This document shows, in pieces, positions 18,005 through 26,220 of a stretch of DNA of 64,000 bases. Position 1 is the stretch's first letter. Each line of letters begins with the position of its first letter. The notes beneath the pieces were generated by a model. The model made no database searches. It worked only from the letters and a program-made list of their open reading frames with translations, and was not told where the DNA came from. The position numbers and the translations under genes were made by a program. The stretch is from Cupriavidus taiwanensis (GTDB lineage Bacteria; Pseudomonadota; Gammaproteobacteria; Burkholderiales; Burkholderiaceae): positions 1,503,301 through 1,567,300 of the forward strand of contig NZ_LT984804.1 in the NCBI RefSeq assembly GCF_900250115.1, given 5' to 3'.

Positions 18005-19176
18005 GCGCCGGCACGCGGCAGGTTGTCGCGGTGGTCATGCTGTGCCATTTCATCGCCGCGTTCGCGGCGCTGGGCATGCCGCCGTTCTTCGCGCTGATCC
18101 TGCAGCGCTCGTTGCACAACGACGTGCCGTGGCTCGCGGGCGCGTTCTATGTGGTACCAACGCTGCTGGCGGCGCTCTCGGCGCCATGGTGGGGCCGGCT
18201 CGCGGACCGCTTCGGCAAGAAGCCGCTGCTGATGCGCGCGCAACTGGGGCTGGCGGCAAGCTTCCTGCTCGCCAGCTATGCGACCAGCTCGTCTGCGTTC
18301 CTGGCGGCGCTGGTGCTGCAGGGCGTGCTGGGCGGCACGTTCTCGGCCTCCAACGCCTACCTGGCCACGGTCGCCAGCGGCACCACCCTCACGCGCAGCC
18401 TGACGGCGATGCAGTGGTCGGCGCGCGCCGCGCTGGTGGCGGCGCCCGCCTGCCTCGGCCTGTGGATGGGGGCCGAATCACCGCTCGTGCTGTACCGCTG
18501 GCTGGCGCTGCTGCCGCTGGCCGCCGCGGCGCTGATCGCCTGGCTGCCCGCGGGCGACGCCACCGGCACGGCGCGGCGGCCGGCGGCACGCTCCGGCGGC
18601 GCCACCACGGCGGCGCCGGCCACGCCGCGGCAGATCTATGTGCTGCAGTTCGCGTTCGTATTTGCCACCGTGGCCACGTTTCCCTACTTCATCCCGGACC
18701 TGCAGCACCGCATGCCCGCCCTCTCCACGGCCGCAGCCGGGCTGCTGTTCGGGCTGCCCCACCTGGTGTACCTGGCCGCGGCACCGCTGCTGTCGCGGCG
18801 GCTGGGGCTGGCGCCGTCGCTGACGCTGCTTGCCACCGCCTACGGCACGCTGGCGCTCGCGCTGCTGGCGCAGGCCGCGTCCCTGGGGCTGCCGGCGCTG
18901 GTGGCGTGGCGGCTGCTGATGGGCATCGCCATGACGGCCGGCTTTATCGCGCTGCATGCGCTGGTCGCCAGCGTGGTGCACGCGGGCAACGCCGGCCGCA
19001 CCTTCGGCTGGTTCGAAAGCAGTTCGAAATGGGGCGGCGTCGCGGCCGGGCTTGGCGCCGGCGCGGCGGTCAGCCTGGGCGGCCAGCGCGCGCCCTACCT
19101 GCTTGGCGCGGCGTTGCTGGCGCCGGCCGTCGCCTACCTGGTCCTTACCGCCCGACAGCGGATGAGCCCGCTCTGA
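18001..19176 (+). CDS. MFS transporter, probable siderophore exporter
   Basis: This 391-residue protein is a 12-helix major facilitator. Motif A is GRLADRFGKKPLL near residues 62-75, between helices 2 and 3, and hydrophobic segments are spread evenly through the protein with a cytoplasmic loop in the middle (about residues 185-205, rich in arginine and alanine). It sits in the inner membrane between the two NIS synthetase genes, the position of the SbnD exporter in the staphyloferrin B operon, and is translationally coupled to the first synthetase through an ATGA overlap. Export of the finished siderophore is the likely role. Confidence 0.88.
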   Translation: MSAGTRQVVAVVMLCHFIAAFAALGMPPFFALILQRSLHNDVPWLAGAFYVVPTLLAALSAPWWGRLADRFGKKPLLMRAQLGLAASFLLASYATSSSAFLAALVLQGVLGGTFSASNAYLATVASGTTLTRSLTAMQWSARAALVAAPACLGLWMGAESPLVLYRWLALLPLAAAALIAWLPAGDATGTARRPAARSGGATTAAPATPRQIYVLQFAFVFATVATFPYFIPDLQHRMPALSTAAAGLLFGLPHLVYLAAAPLLSRRLGLAPSLTLLATAYGTLALALLAQAASLGLPALVAWRLLMGIAMTAGFIALHALVASVVHAGNAGRTFGWFESSSKWGGVAAGLGAGAAVSLGGQRAPYLLGAALLAPAVAYLVLTARQRMSPL

Positions 19177-19204
19177 TCCCTCCCGAGAACGAGGTCACAA
19201 GACA

Positions 19205-21079
19205 ATGCAAACGCAAAGCAAGATGGAACCTGCCGGCATGCGCCGCCGCCCGTTGGCTGAACCGGCTGAACCGGCTGAACCGGCAGGACTGGCAGCGGTG
19301 GCCGCCGCGCGGCGCTGCCAGGAAACGCTGCTGAACTGCTACTGCCGCGAAGTCGCGGCCCCTGCCGGCCAGTTGCGCGTCGGCCCGCCCGCCGGGCACA
19401 ACGACTGGCCCGCGACCATCGCCATGACCTTGCAGCGCGAACCGGCCCAGGTGCTGGAAGTGCAGCTGCCGAATAGCCACGACCGCTTGCTGGCGGTGGT
19501 CGGCGGGGCCTGGCTGACCGGCAACTACCGCTACCTGTCGCCGGTCTTGCACAAGGCCGAGAACAAGCCATGGGCGCTGCTCGACTGGGAAGCGCTGGCC
19601 GCGCTGCTGTTGCGCGAGATGGCGCAACAGCATGAACTGCCGCCCAACACCGAGCTGATGGAGCAGATCCGCAACAGCGTCGCCGTCAGCACCGAAGTGC
19701 TGTCGGTGCCGGTATCCGCTACGATCCCGGCCGATCCGGTCGACGCCTATATCGATTCCGAACAATCGCTGACCTTCGGCCACCCCTTCCATCCCACGCC
19801 CAAAAGCCGGCAGGGCTTTTCCGACGAGGACCTGCTACGCTACTCGCCTGAGTTGCGCACGCGCTTTGCGCTGGCGTGGTTCGCGGTGCCGCGCGCCGAC
19901 ATCGCGCAGCAGTCGCTGCTCGATGCCAGCTGCGACCAGCTGATCGCGGCGAATGCTCCGGCCGTCGCCGCCGACCGCGTCGCGGTGCCGGTCCATCCGT
20001 GGCAGGCGGGCTACCTGCGCGAGCATCCGCTGGTGCGCGCGGCGCTGGCAAGTGGACGCATTCAGGACCTGGGGTCGCACGGCGCCGACTTCTTCCCGAC
20101 CTCGTCGATCCGGACCCTGTACCAGCCCGGCAATCCGTACTTCTACAAGCTGTCGCTGAACATCCGCATCACCAACTGCGTGCGCAAGAACGCATGGTAT
20201 GAGCTGGAAAGCGCGATGCATGTCAACCGCGTGCTGCGCCCGCTGCTGCCCGAGCTGGCGCGCGCGTTCCCGGGCCTGGCGCTGATGGAGGAGCCGGCGT
20301 TCCTGTCGGTCGACCTTGGGCACGCCGACCTCGAGCAGAACCGCCAGGTCATCGAAGGCTTCGGCCTGATCCTGCGCCAGAGTGTCGATACGCTGCGCGC
20401 GCCCGACTGCGTGCCGCTGCTGGCCGGCTCGCTGTTCGGCAACCACTATTACGGCGATGCGCGCATGCAGCGCCTGCTCACGGCGCTCGCCGCGCAGGCA
20501 AGGACCACGGTGAATGCCATGACCGAGCGCTGGTTCTCCGCCTATGTGGAGCAGTTGATCTACCCGGTGTTCCACCTGTTCTTCGCGCACGGCGTCATCT
20601 TCGAGCCGCACCTGCAGAACGTGGTGCTGGGCCTGCGCCAGGACATGCCGGCGCAGCTGTTCCTGCGCGACTTCGAGGGGGTCAAGCTGACGCCTGCGCG
20701 CCATCCCGCGTCGTCCATGGCCGGCATCAGCGAGCGCGCGCGGTCGTCGCTATGGTATGACGAGGAGCAGGGCTGGAACCGCGTCGCCTATTGCCTGTTC
20801 GTCAACAACCTGTGCGAAGTGATCGCGCAGCTCGGTGCCGGCCGGCAGGCCTTGAACGCGCGGCTGTGGTCGGTGGTGCGCCATCACCTCCATACCTACC
20901 AGCATCGCCACGGCAATGCGGCCTCGGCACAGCGCATTAATGGCCTGCTGGCCGGCCGCCCGTTCCCGGCCAAGACGAATTTCAGCAACCGCTTCTTCCA
21001 GCGCGCCGACCGCGCCTCGACCTACGTGCCCGTCGCCAACCCGATCCCCTTTGCCGGCATGGAGGCGGCATGGCAATGA
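19205..21079 (+). CDS. NIS siderophore synthetase (IucA/IucC family), second copy
   Basis: This 624-residue protein is a second NRPS-independent siderophore synthetase. Key blocks are GHPFHPTPKSRQGF (about residue 195), VAVPVHPWQAGYL (about 260), PTSSIRTLYQPG with KLSLNIRITNCVRKN (ATP site), and EPHLQNVVLGL followed by FLRDFEGVKL. The HPWQ box and EPHLQN block are closer to the IucA/SbnE-SbnF kind than the first copy is. Near the N-terminus a triple 9-base repeat (GCTGAACCG) gives AEPAEPAEPA, a low-complexity leader not needed for catalysis. GAGGTCACAAGACA precedes the ATG. The decarboxylase gene starts inside its end. It probably condenses citrate or a citryl intermediate with an amine. Confidence 0.92.
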   Translation: MQTQSKMEPAGMRRRPLAEPAEPAEPAGLAAVAAARRCQETLLNCYCREVAAPAGQLRVGPPAGHNDWPATIAMTLQREPAQVLEVQLPNSHDRLLAVVGGAWLTGNYRYLSPVLHKAENKPWALLDWEALAALLLREMAQQHELPPNTELMEQIRNSVAVSTEVLSVPVSATIPADPVDAYIDSEQSLTFGHPFHPTPKSRQGFSDEDLLRYSPELRTRFALAWFAVPRADIAQQSLLDASCDQLIAANAPAVAADRVAVPVHPWQAGYLREHPLVRAALASGRIQDLGSHGADFFPTSSIRTLYQPGNPYFYKLSLNIRITNCVRKNAWYELESAMHVNRVLRPLLPELARAFPGLALMEEPAFLSVDLGHADLEQNRQVIEGFGLILRQSVDTLRAPDCVPLLAGSLFGNHYYGDARMQRLLTALAAQARTTVNAMTERWFSAYVEQLIYPVFHLFFAHGVIFEPHLQNVVLGLRQDMPAQLFLRDFEGVKLTPARHPASSMAGISERARSSLWYDEEQGWNRVAYCLFVNNLCEVIAQLGAGRQALNARLWSVVRHHLHTYQHRHGNAASAQRINGLLAGRPFPAKTNFSNRFFQRADRASTYVPVANPIPFAGMEAAWQ

Positions 21080-22308
21080 CCGCTCCCGAGCTGCGCTGGT
21101 CGCACGTCGCCGACCACCTGCACCATGCGCTCGCCGACGCAGGCGCCCCGCTCAGCGCCTACGTCTACGACCTCGAGGCGCTGCGGGCTCACGCCGCCAG
21201 CATCGCGGGCAGCCTGCCGCCGGGCTTCGAGCTGTTCTATGCGATCAAGGCCAACTCCGACCTGCCGATCCTGCAGACGCTGGCACCGCTGGCGCATGGC
21301 TTCGAGATTTCCTCGGGCGGCGAGCTGGCCTGGGTGCGCGAGCACTTTGCCGAGGCGCCGCTGATCTTCAGCGGCCCCGGCAAGACCGACGCGGAACTGG
21401 CCGGCGCGCTGGAACTCGGGGTCGAGGCGCTGCATGTGGAAAGCCTGCATGAGCTGGAACGCCTGGCCTGGCTCGCCCGCGAGCGCGGCGTCGTTGCCCC
21501 GGTGCTGCTGCGCGTCAACCTGGCGCTCGAGGGGCTGCAGGCCACCACGCTGATGATGGGCGGCAAGCCCACGCCGTTCGGCATCGCCGGCGACCAGTTG
21601 CCCGCGTGCCTGGCATGGTTGCGCGCGCACCCTGAAATCCGGTTGCGCGGCTTCCATTTCCACCTGATGTCCCACCAGCTCGACGCCCCCGCCCACCTGC
21701 GACTGCTCGACGCTTACCTGCACCAGGTCAGGCGCTGGCGCGCAGAATACGGGCTCGACATGCTCGACCAGGTCAACGTCGGCGGCGGCATCGGCGTCAA
21801 TTACCGCGAGCCCGAACGGCAGTTCGACTGGGCCCGCTTTGCCGAAGGCCTGCCGGCGCTGTCGGCGCAGCGCGACGGTCTGACCGTGCGCTTCGAATGC
21901 GGGCGCTATATCACCGCGTTCTGCGGCTACTACGCCATGGAGGTGATCGACGTCAAGCACGCCTTCGACCGTGCCTTCGCCGTGGCCTGCGGCGGCACGC
22001 ACCACTTCCGCACGCCCTATGCGCAGGGGCACAGCCACCCGTTCCGGGTGCTGCCGGTGGCGTCGTGGCGCTATCCGTTCGCCCGCCCCGGCGTGCGCGA
22101 GGCGCGCGTCAGCGTGGTCGGGCAACTTTGCACGCCCAAGGACATCCTCGCGCACGACGCCTACGTCGACAGCGTGCGCGCCGGCGACCTGGTGGTGTTC
22201 CCGTATGCCGGCGCCTACGCCTGGCACATCTCGCACCACGACTTCCTGCGCCACCCGCACCCCCGCCACTGCTACCTGCCGGTGGAGAATGCCCATGCTG
22301 CAGCCTAA
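21070..22308 (+). CDS. PLP-dependent decarboxylase (Orn/Lys/DAP type 2), SbnH-like
   Basis: This 412-residue protein is a fold-type III PLP decarboxylase. The PLP lysine lies in FYAIKANSDLPILQTL near residue 58; the phosphate-binding glycines are in VNVGGGIGVNY, and GQLCTPKDIL near residue 350 corresponds to the active-site cysteine loop of diaminopimelate and ornithine decarboxylases. In staphyloferrin B synthesis the relative SbnH removes a carboxyl group from a citryl-diaminopropionate intermediate, and the same role is likely here. Two starts are possible, 21070 and 21076, the latter forming an ATGA overlap with the upstream stop; GGAGG at 21061-21065 serves either. Confidence 0.88.
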   Translation: MAMTAPELRWSHVADHLHHALADAGAPLSAYVYDLEALRAHAASIAGSLPPGFELFYAIKANSDLPILQTLAPLAHGFEISSGGELAWVREHFAEAPLIFSGPGKTDAELAGALELGVEALHVESLHELERLAWLARERGVVAPVLLRVNLALEGLQATTLMMGGKPTPFGIAGDQLPACLAWLRAHPEIRLRGFHFHLMSHQLDAPAHLRLLDAYLHQVRRWRAEYGLDMLDQVNVGGGIGVNYREPERQFDWARFAEGLPALSAQRDGLTVRFECGRYITAFCGYYAMEVIDVKHAFDRAFAVACGGTHHFRTPYAQGHSHPFRVLPVASWRYPFARPGVREARVSVVGQLCTPKDILAHDAYVDSVRAGDLVVFPYAGAYAWHISHHDFLRHPHPRHCYLPVENAHAAA

Positions 22309-23071
22309 CCGGCTCAAGGCCGCGCTCGCGGCCGGGCGCGATGTGTTCGGGCTGATCAACTCGCTGCCGTTGCCGCTGATGGCAGAGATGATCGGCTACG
22401 CCGGCTTCGACTTCGTGATCCTTGACCTCGAGCATGTCGGCGTGAACCCGCAGACGCTCGAGAACATGATCCGCGCCGCGGAATGCGCGGGCACCACGGC
22501 CCTGGTCCGGGTGCCGCGGGCAGCGCCTGACATCATTCTGCGGGTGCTGGATGCCGGCGCGCAGGGCATCGTGGTGCCGCACGTATGCAGCCGAGCGACC
22601 GCCGAACTGGCGGTCCACAGCGCGCGCTACCACCCGCTCGGCAAGCGCGGCATCGCCGGCGGGCGGACCACCGGCTTCGGTACGCTGAGCTTGTCCGAGT
22701 ACATGGAACGCGCCAACCGCGAGCTGATGGTGGTGGCCATGATCGAGGACCGCGCAGGCGTCGACGCGATCGAAGAAATCGTTGCCGTGCCCGGCATCGA
22801 CATGGTGCTGGAGGGTGCGATCGACCTGTCGCAAAGCCTGGGCGTCCCCGCCGACGCGCAGCATCCCGCCGTGCAGGCCGCGATCCGCCGCATCGCGCAG
22901 GCCTGCCAGGCCCGCGTCGTGCCGTTCTGCGCCATTCCGCGCGCGGCCGGGCAATGCGAGCAGTGGCGCGAGCAAGGCGTGCACGCCTTCCTGCTGGGAG
23001 ACGATCGCGCCACCGCCTTCCGCGCCATGAAGCAGCTGGTGGCGGGCTACCGGCGTGAATCGTCAGGCTGA
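22295..23071 (+). CDS. HpcH/HpaI aldolase family protein, SbnG-like citrate synthase
   Basis: This 258-residue protein has the HpcH/HpaI aldolase fold: FDFVILDLEHVGVNPQTLENMIRAAE, then RVLDAGAQGIVVPHV, the metal-ligand region MVVAMIEDRAGVDAIEEI and GIDMVLEGAIDLSQSLG. The length matches SbnG (about 259 residues), which makes citrate from oxaloacetate and acetyl-CoA for staphyloferrin B independently of the TCA cycle. Placement as the last gene of a citrate-type siderophore operon supports the same role. I start at 22295, eight bases after GGAG; a start at 22289 is too close to it. The start overlaps the decarboxylase stop by 14 bases. Confidence 0.86.
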   Translation: MLQPNRLKAALAAGRDVFGLINSLPLPLMAEMIGYAGFDFVILDLEHVGVNPQTLENMIRAAECAGTTALVRVPRAAPDIILRVLDAGAQGIVVPHVCSRATAELAVHSARYHPLGKRGIAGGRTTGFGTLSLSEYMERANRELMVVAMIEDRAGVDAIEEIVAVPGIDMVLEGAIDLSQSLGVPADAQHPAVQAAIRRIAQACQARVVPFCAIPRAAGQCEQWREQGVHAFLLGDDRATAFRAMKQLVAGYRRESSG

Positions 23072-23294
23072 ATCCTGGAACGATCAGCATCCCGCCCCTG
23101 TTCCCGCCAGCGCCCTGTGCGGCGGCATCGGCATGCCGCGGTGCCAGCAGTGTCCGGTATTCCCGAGCTGTTCTTTCAGCCCTGCGCGTGATTTCTGCAC
23201 CGCTGTCGTTGCCGTTGCCGCGGCAGGGGCCGGCGCCGCGCCACCCGTCAGGAATATGCACCGGTTCGGCCGCCTTTTGAAGAAAGGAGGTGCT

Positions 23295-23412
23295 ATGTCA
23301 ACCATCGAAGAGTCGATCGACGTCCGGGTGCCGGTGCAGGTCGCGTATCAGCAATGGTGCCGGTTCGAGGAGTTTCCCCGGTTCATGGAGGGGGTCGAAG
23401 AGGTCGCCATCC
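23295..23412 (+). pseudogene. 5' remnant of an SRPBCC-family gene with intact ribosome-binding site
   Basis: AAGGAGGTGCT precedes an ATG at 23295 and about 39 codons encode the start of an SRPBCC (START-like) domain: IEESIDVRVPVQVAYQQW, then FEEFPRFMEGVEEV. In intact relatives of about 150 to 200 residues the next strands follow directly, but here the sequence changes at about 23412 to unrelated codons rich in cysteine and proline, ending at a stop at 23549. The gene is cut off after its first two elements. What is left is a strong translation start feeding a meaningless frame that ends at the racemase start. Confidence 0.7.
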
Positions 23413-23545
23413 CCGTCTGCCCTTGTCGGCAATCGAACCAGCATTGGCAGGGGCGAATACAGCGAAACTGTCCCTGTCTGCCATCGCCCTGCCCTGCTAC
23501 TCTTTGCAAGACTAAAAGGCCTCACTGCGCAAGGAGTATCGGAAC

Positions 23546-24238
23546 ATGAAGACCATCGGCCTGATTGGCGGCATGAGCTGGGAGTCCTCGGCCGAGTACT
23601 ACCGGCTGATCAACCAGGACATGAAAGCGCGGCTGGGCGGCCACCACAACGCCCGCAGCCTGATGGCCACCGTCTGCTTCGAAGAGATCAAGGCCTTGCA
23701 GCACGCCGGGCAATGGGACGAGCTGGGGCGGCTGATGCAGCAAGCCGCGCGACAGGTCGAGGCCGGCGGCGCCGATTTCGTGCTGCTCTGTACCAACACC
23801 ATGCATCGGGTAGCGCCGGCGATCGAAGCCGCGCTTACCGTCCCCTTCGTCCATATCGTCGATCCGACCGCGCGGGCGTTGCACAAGGCCGGCATCCGGC
23901 GCGTAGGCCTGCTTGGCACCCGCTTCACCATGGAGCAGGACTTCTACCGCGGACGGATGCGCGACCGGCATGGCATCGATGTCGTGGTGCCGGACCTGGC
24001 CGGGCGCGAACGGGTTCACGCCATCATCTACGAAGAGCTATGCCACGGCATCGTCCGCGACGAAGCCCGCGCCGACTACCAGCGCATCATCGCCGCGCTC
24101 GCGGCGCAGGGCGCCGAGGGCGTCATCCTTGGCTGCACGGAAATCACGCTGCTGATCGGCCAGGGGGATGTGGCGCTGCCGGTGTTCGATACCACTGCGC
24201 TCCATGCGCAGGCCGGGGTGGCGCTGGCGCTCGCCTGA
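23546..24238 (+). CDS. Aspartate/glutamate racemase family protein
   Basis: This 230-residue protein belongs to the two-cysteine amino-acid racemase family. IGLIGGMSWESSAEYYRLIN opens the first domain, the first catalytic cysteine is Cys82 in LLCTNTMHRV, and the second is Cys197 in ILGCTEITLLI. Both acid/base cysteines are kept, so racemase activity on aspartate, glutamate or a related acid is plausible; members of this group also include hydantoin and maleate enzymes. AAGGAG lies nine bases upstream. It follows the siderophore operon after a 470-bp gap with a broken gene, so a role in siderophore building-block supply is possible but not shown. Confidence 0.85.
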   Translation: MKTIGLIGGMSWESSAEYYRLINQDMKARLGGHHNARSLMATVCFEEIKALQHAGQWDELGRLMQQAARQVEAGGADFVLLCTNTMHRVAPAIEAALTVPFVHIVDPTARALHKAGIRRVGLLGTRFTMEQDFYRGRMRDRHGIDVVVPDLAGRERVHAIIYEELCHGIVRDEARADYQRIIAALAAQGAEGVILGCTEITLLIGQGDVALPVFDTTALHAQAGVALALA

Positions 24239-24332
24239 GTAAATTCCGGCTTTGCGTCGAACCGACCTGCGTGCCGCATGCGATGACTGCAGCGCAGGAT
24301 TTCAGGCTGACACCGGCTTCCGGCCACCCCAA

Positions 24333-25112
24333 CTACCCCGCCAGCCCCGCCTTGCCGCGCTTGAGCTGAAACGCCACCGACACCCTGTCTGCCGGATAAA
24401 TAGTGTCGGTGATCTCCAGGATCCTGCCGAAGGCGTCCTTGTAATGGCGGACCAGGCGCAGGCCCGCCGAGTCCGGCGCCACGACCAGCTGTTCGGCCAG
24501 CGGCGAGGCGATCAGCACTGCCGTCACCAGCTGGCGGATCTCGCTGATGACGATGGCGCATTCACGCTCGATCAGGGCGCTGACCATGACGTGGGGCTGG
24601 CGCTGGATGGTGTCGACCAGCCCGGCGAGCGACGCGTCCAGGTAGATGTCCGCGCGCGCGACCGGCGTGTTGCCACGCAAGGCGTCCACGCGCAGGCCGC
24701 TCAACTGGATCCAGGCACCGCCCACGGGCGCTTCCAGCCGCCGTGCCAGCGGCCGGTCCAGCGTGACCTGGCGCACCGCCTCGATGGCGCGGATCTCGGT
24801 GGCGGCGACGCGCACCAGGTCTTCGGCGGTGCCGAACGACTGGGTATAGGCAGCGCCCGGGGCGGCGCTCTCGACGATAGTGCCCACCGCCTTCTTGCGC
24901 GAAATGTAGCCCAGGTCCTGCAGCATCCGCAGCGATGCGCGCACGGTATGGCGGCTGACGCCGTGCTGCTCGGCCAGGTCGTGCTCGGTCGGCAGCAGGC
25001 TGCCGACCACGCGGCGGCCCTCGACGATGTCACGAACCAGCGTGCTGGCCAGTTCGGCATAGCGCGTGGGCGCGACGGGTAACCCGGTCCGGTGTGCTTT
25101 CGGTGTGGCCAT
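24333..25112 (-). CDS. GntR/UTRA-family transcriptional regulator
   Basis: From the ATG at 25112 this is a 259-residue regulator. Residues 15-80 are a GntR winged helix: RYAELASTLVRDIVEG, LLPTEHDLAEQHGVSRHTVRASLRMLQDLGYISRKKAVGT. The rest is a UTRA ligand-binding domain ending DTIYPADRVSVAFQLKRG. GntR-UTRA proteins are repressors released by a small acid or sugar phosphate. It is 77 bp downstream of the CitE-like lyase on the same strand and probably controls that lyase and the hydratase. A start at 25163 adds 17 residues without domain homology; neither start has a strong ribosome-binding site. Confidence 0.87.
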   Translation of the reverse strand: MATPKAHRTGLPVAPTRYAELASTLVRDIVEGRRVVGSLLPTEHDLAEQHGVSRHTVRASLRMLQDLGYISRKKAVGTIVESAAPGAAYTQSFGTAEDLVRVAATEIRAIEAVRQVTLDRPLARRLEAPVGGAWIQLSGLRVDALRGNTPVARADIYLDASLAGLVDTIQRQPHVMVSALIERECAIVISEIRQLVTAVLIASPLAEQLVVAPDSAGLRLVRHYKDAFGRILEITDTIYPADRVSVAFQLKRGKAGLAG

Positions 25113-25189
25113 GGAGGATGTAGTGCCAGTCTCTTGCCCGCGCATTGTAAGCGCCCGCGGCATGGCCGGCCTGCCCCGCCCGCGCGGTG

Positions 25190-26185
25190 TCAGCTTGCGT
25201 AAAAGCGCTGGTCGGCCTCCGCGGGCAAGGTCATGCCGGTGACCTTGGCCTTTTCCAGCACTTCCCAGAAGTAGCGGTACGTGGCGCGGTCATGAAGCTC
25301 GTCCTGGTACTGGATCGGTCCCCAGTCGGCGTCCTGCGCCGCCACCAGGATGCCGGCCGCATCCTCGACCTCGGCGAAATCGGGCCGCATGGCGTTGACG
25401 ATCGGCAGGATCTGCGCCGGATAGATGCTCCACATGCGCAGGAAGCCGAAGTCATGGCGCGCGCGCCGGGCATCCGCTGCGACCACGTCGCCATCCTTCA
25501 GGTTCAGGCAGACGTTGTGCGCGGGCACGATGCCATTGGCCAGCGCCGCGGCCACCATGTCGGCCTTGGCCCGCGCCAGCAGCGCGTGCTCGAACTGGCC
25601 CGGGCTGCGCATGGCGGCCGCCGGGATCGCGCCATGATGGCCGCTGACGAAATCCATCAGGCCAAAGTCCAGCACCTCGATGCCGGGCAGTCCGGCGATC
25701 TGGAACACGTCGCGCAGCGCGCCGTGGGTTTCTACCAGCACATGTACCGGCACGCCGCCGCTGACGCCCGCCTTTTCTGCCGCCGCCGCGATATACCGGA
25801 TCACTTCATCGACCTGGGCACAGCTGGTGGCCTTCGGCACGGTGATATAGGCCACGCGGCGCCCGGCCTCGCCGACGATGATGTCGACGTCCTGGCGCCA
25901 GGCGGGATGCGACGGGTCATGGATGCGCGCGCCGGCGCGGCCGAAACGGTTGCGCCCGTCGTTGATCATCCGCGCCACCATGGCGGCATGCTCGCGCTCC
26001 TGGCCCGCGGCGGCGCCATCCTCGCAGTCGCAGGTGATATCGAAGACCGGGCCGTATTCGGCCTGCAGGTCCATGGCCTTGCCGATCAGCTTCTCGCTGC
26101 CGGCGAAGTGCTCGCAGGCGGCCAGTACCGGAAAGGCTTTCTCGCCGGCAAAGAGGGCATCGCGTGGGTGGGTCTTGGTGGTCAT
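25190..26185 (-). CDS. HpcH/HpaI (CitE-like) CoA-ester lyase
   Basis: This 331-residue protein is a CitE-like lyase of the malyl-CoA/beta-methylmalyl-CoA/citramalyl-CoA group. CDCEDGAAAGQE near residues 52-63 holds the acidic residues, followed by RIHDPSHPAW, YITVPKAT, and VLVETHGALRDVF with the metal-ligand glutamate; MWSIYPAQILPIV closes the barrel. These enzymes split a 3-hydroxyacyl-CoA into acetyl- or propionyl-CoA and a 2-oxo acid. The gene starts 35 bp after the mesaconyl-CoA-hydratase-like gene on the same strand; hydratase followed by lyase is the order used to turn mesaconyl-CoA into beta-methylmalyl- or citramalyl-CoA and then C2/C3 units. The exact substrate is inferred. Confidence 0.86.
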   Translation of the reverse strand: MTTKTHPRDALFAGEKAFPVLAACEHFAGSEKLIGKAMDLQAEYGPVFDITCDCEDGAAAGQEREHAAMVARMINDGRNRFGRAGARIHDPSHPAWRQDVDIIVGEAGRRVAYITVPKATSCAQVDEVIRYIAAAAEKAGVSGGVPVHVLVETHGALRDVFQIAGLPGIEVLDFGLMDFVSGHHGAIPAAAMRSPGQFEHALLARAKADMVAAALANGIVPAHNVCLNLKDGDVVAADARRARHDFGFLRMWSIYPAQILPIVNAMRPDFAEVEDAAGILVAAQDADWGPIQYQDELHDRATYRYFWEVLEKAKVTGMTLPAEADQRFYAS

Positions 26186-26220
26186 GAGGTGTCCTGGAAA
26201 TTTTGGGAAAGAATGGCGGG

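Noticed and set aside
23546..24238. Racemase as a member of the siderophore operon
   Set aside because: It is separated by about 470 bp and a broken SRPBCC gene from the last siderophore gene, and has its own ribosome-binding site; I left it as a neighbour.
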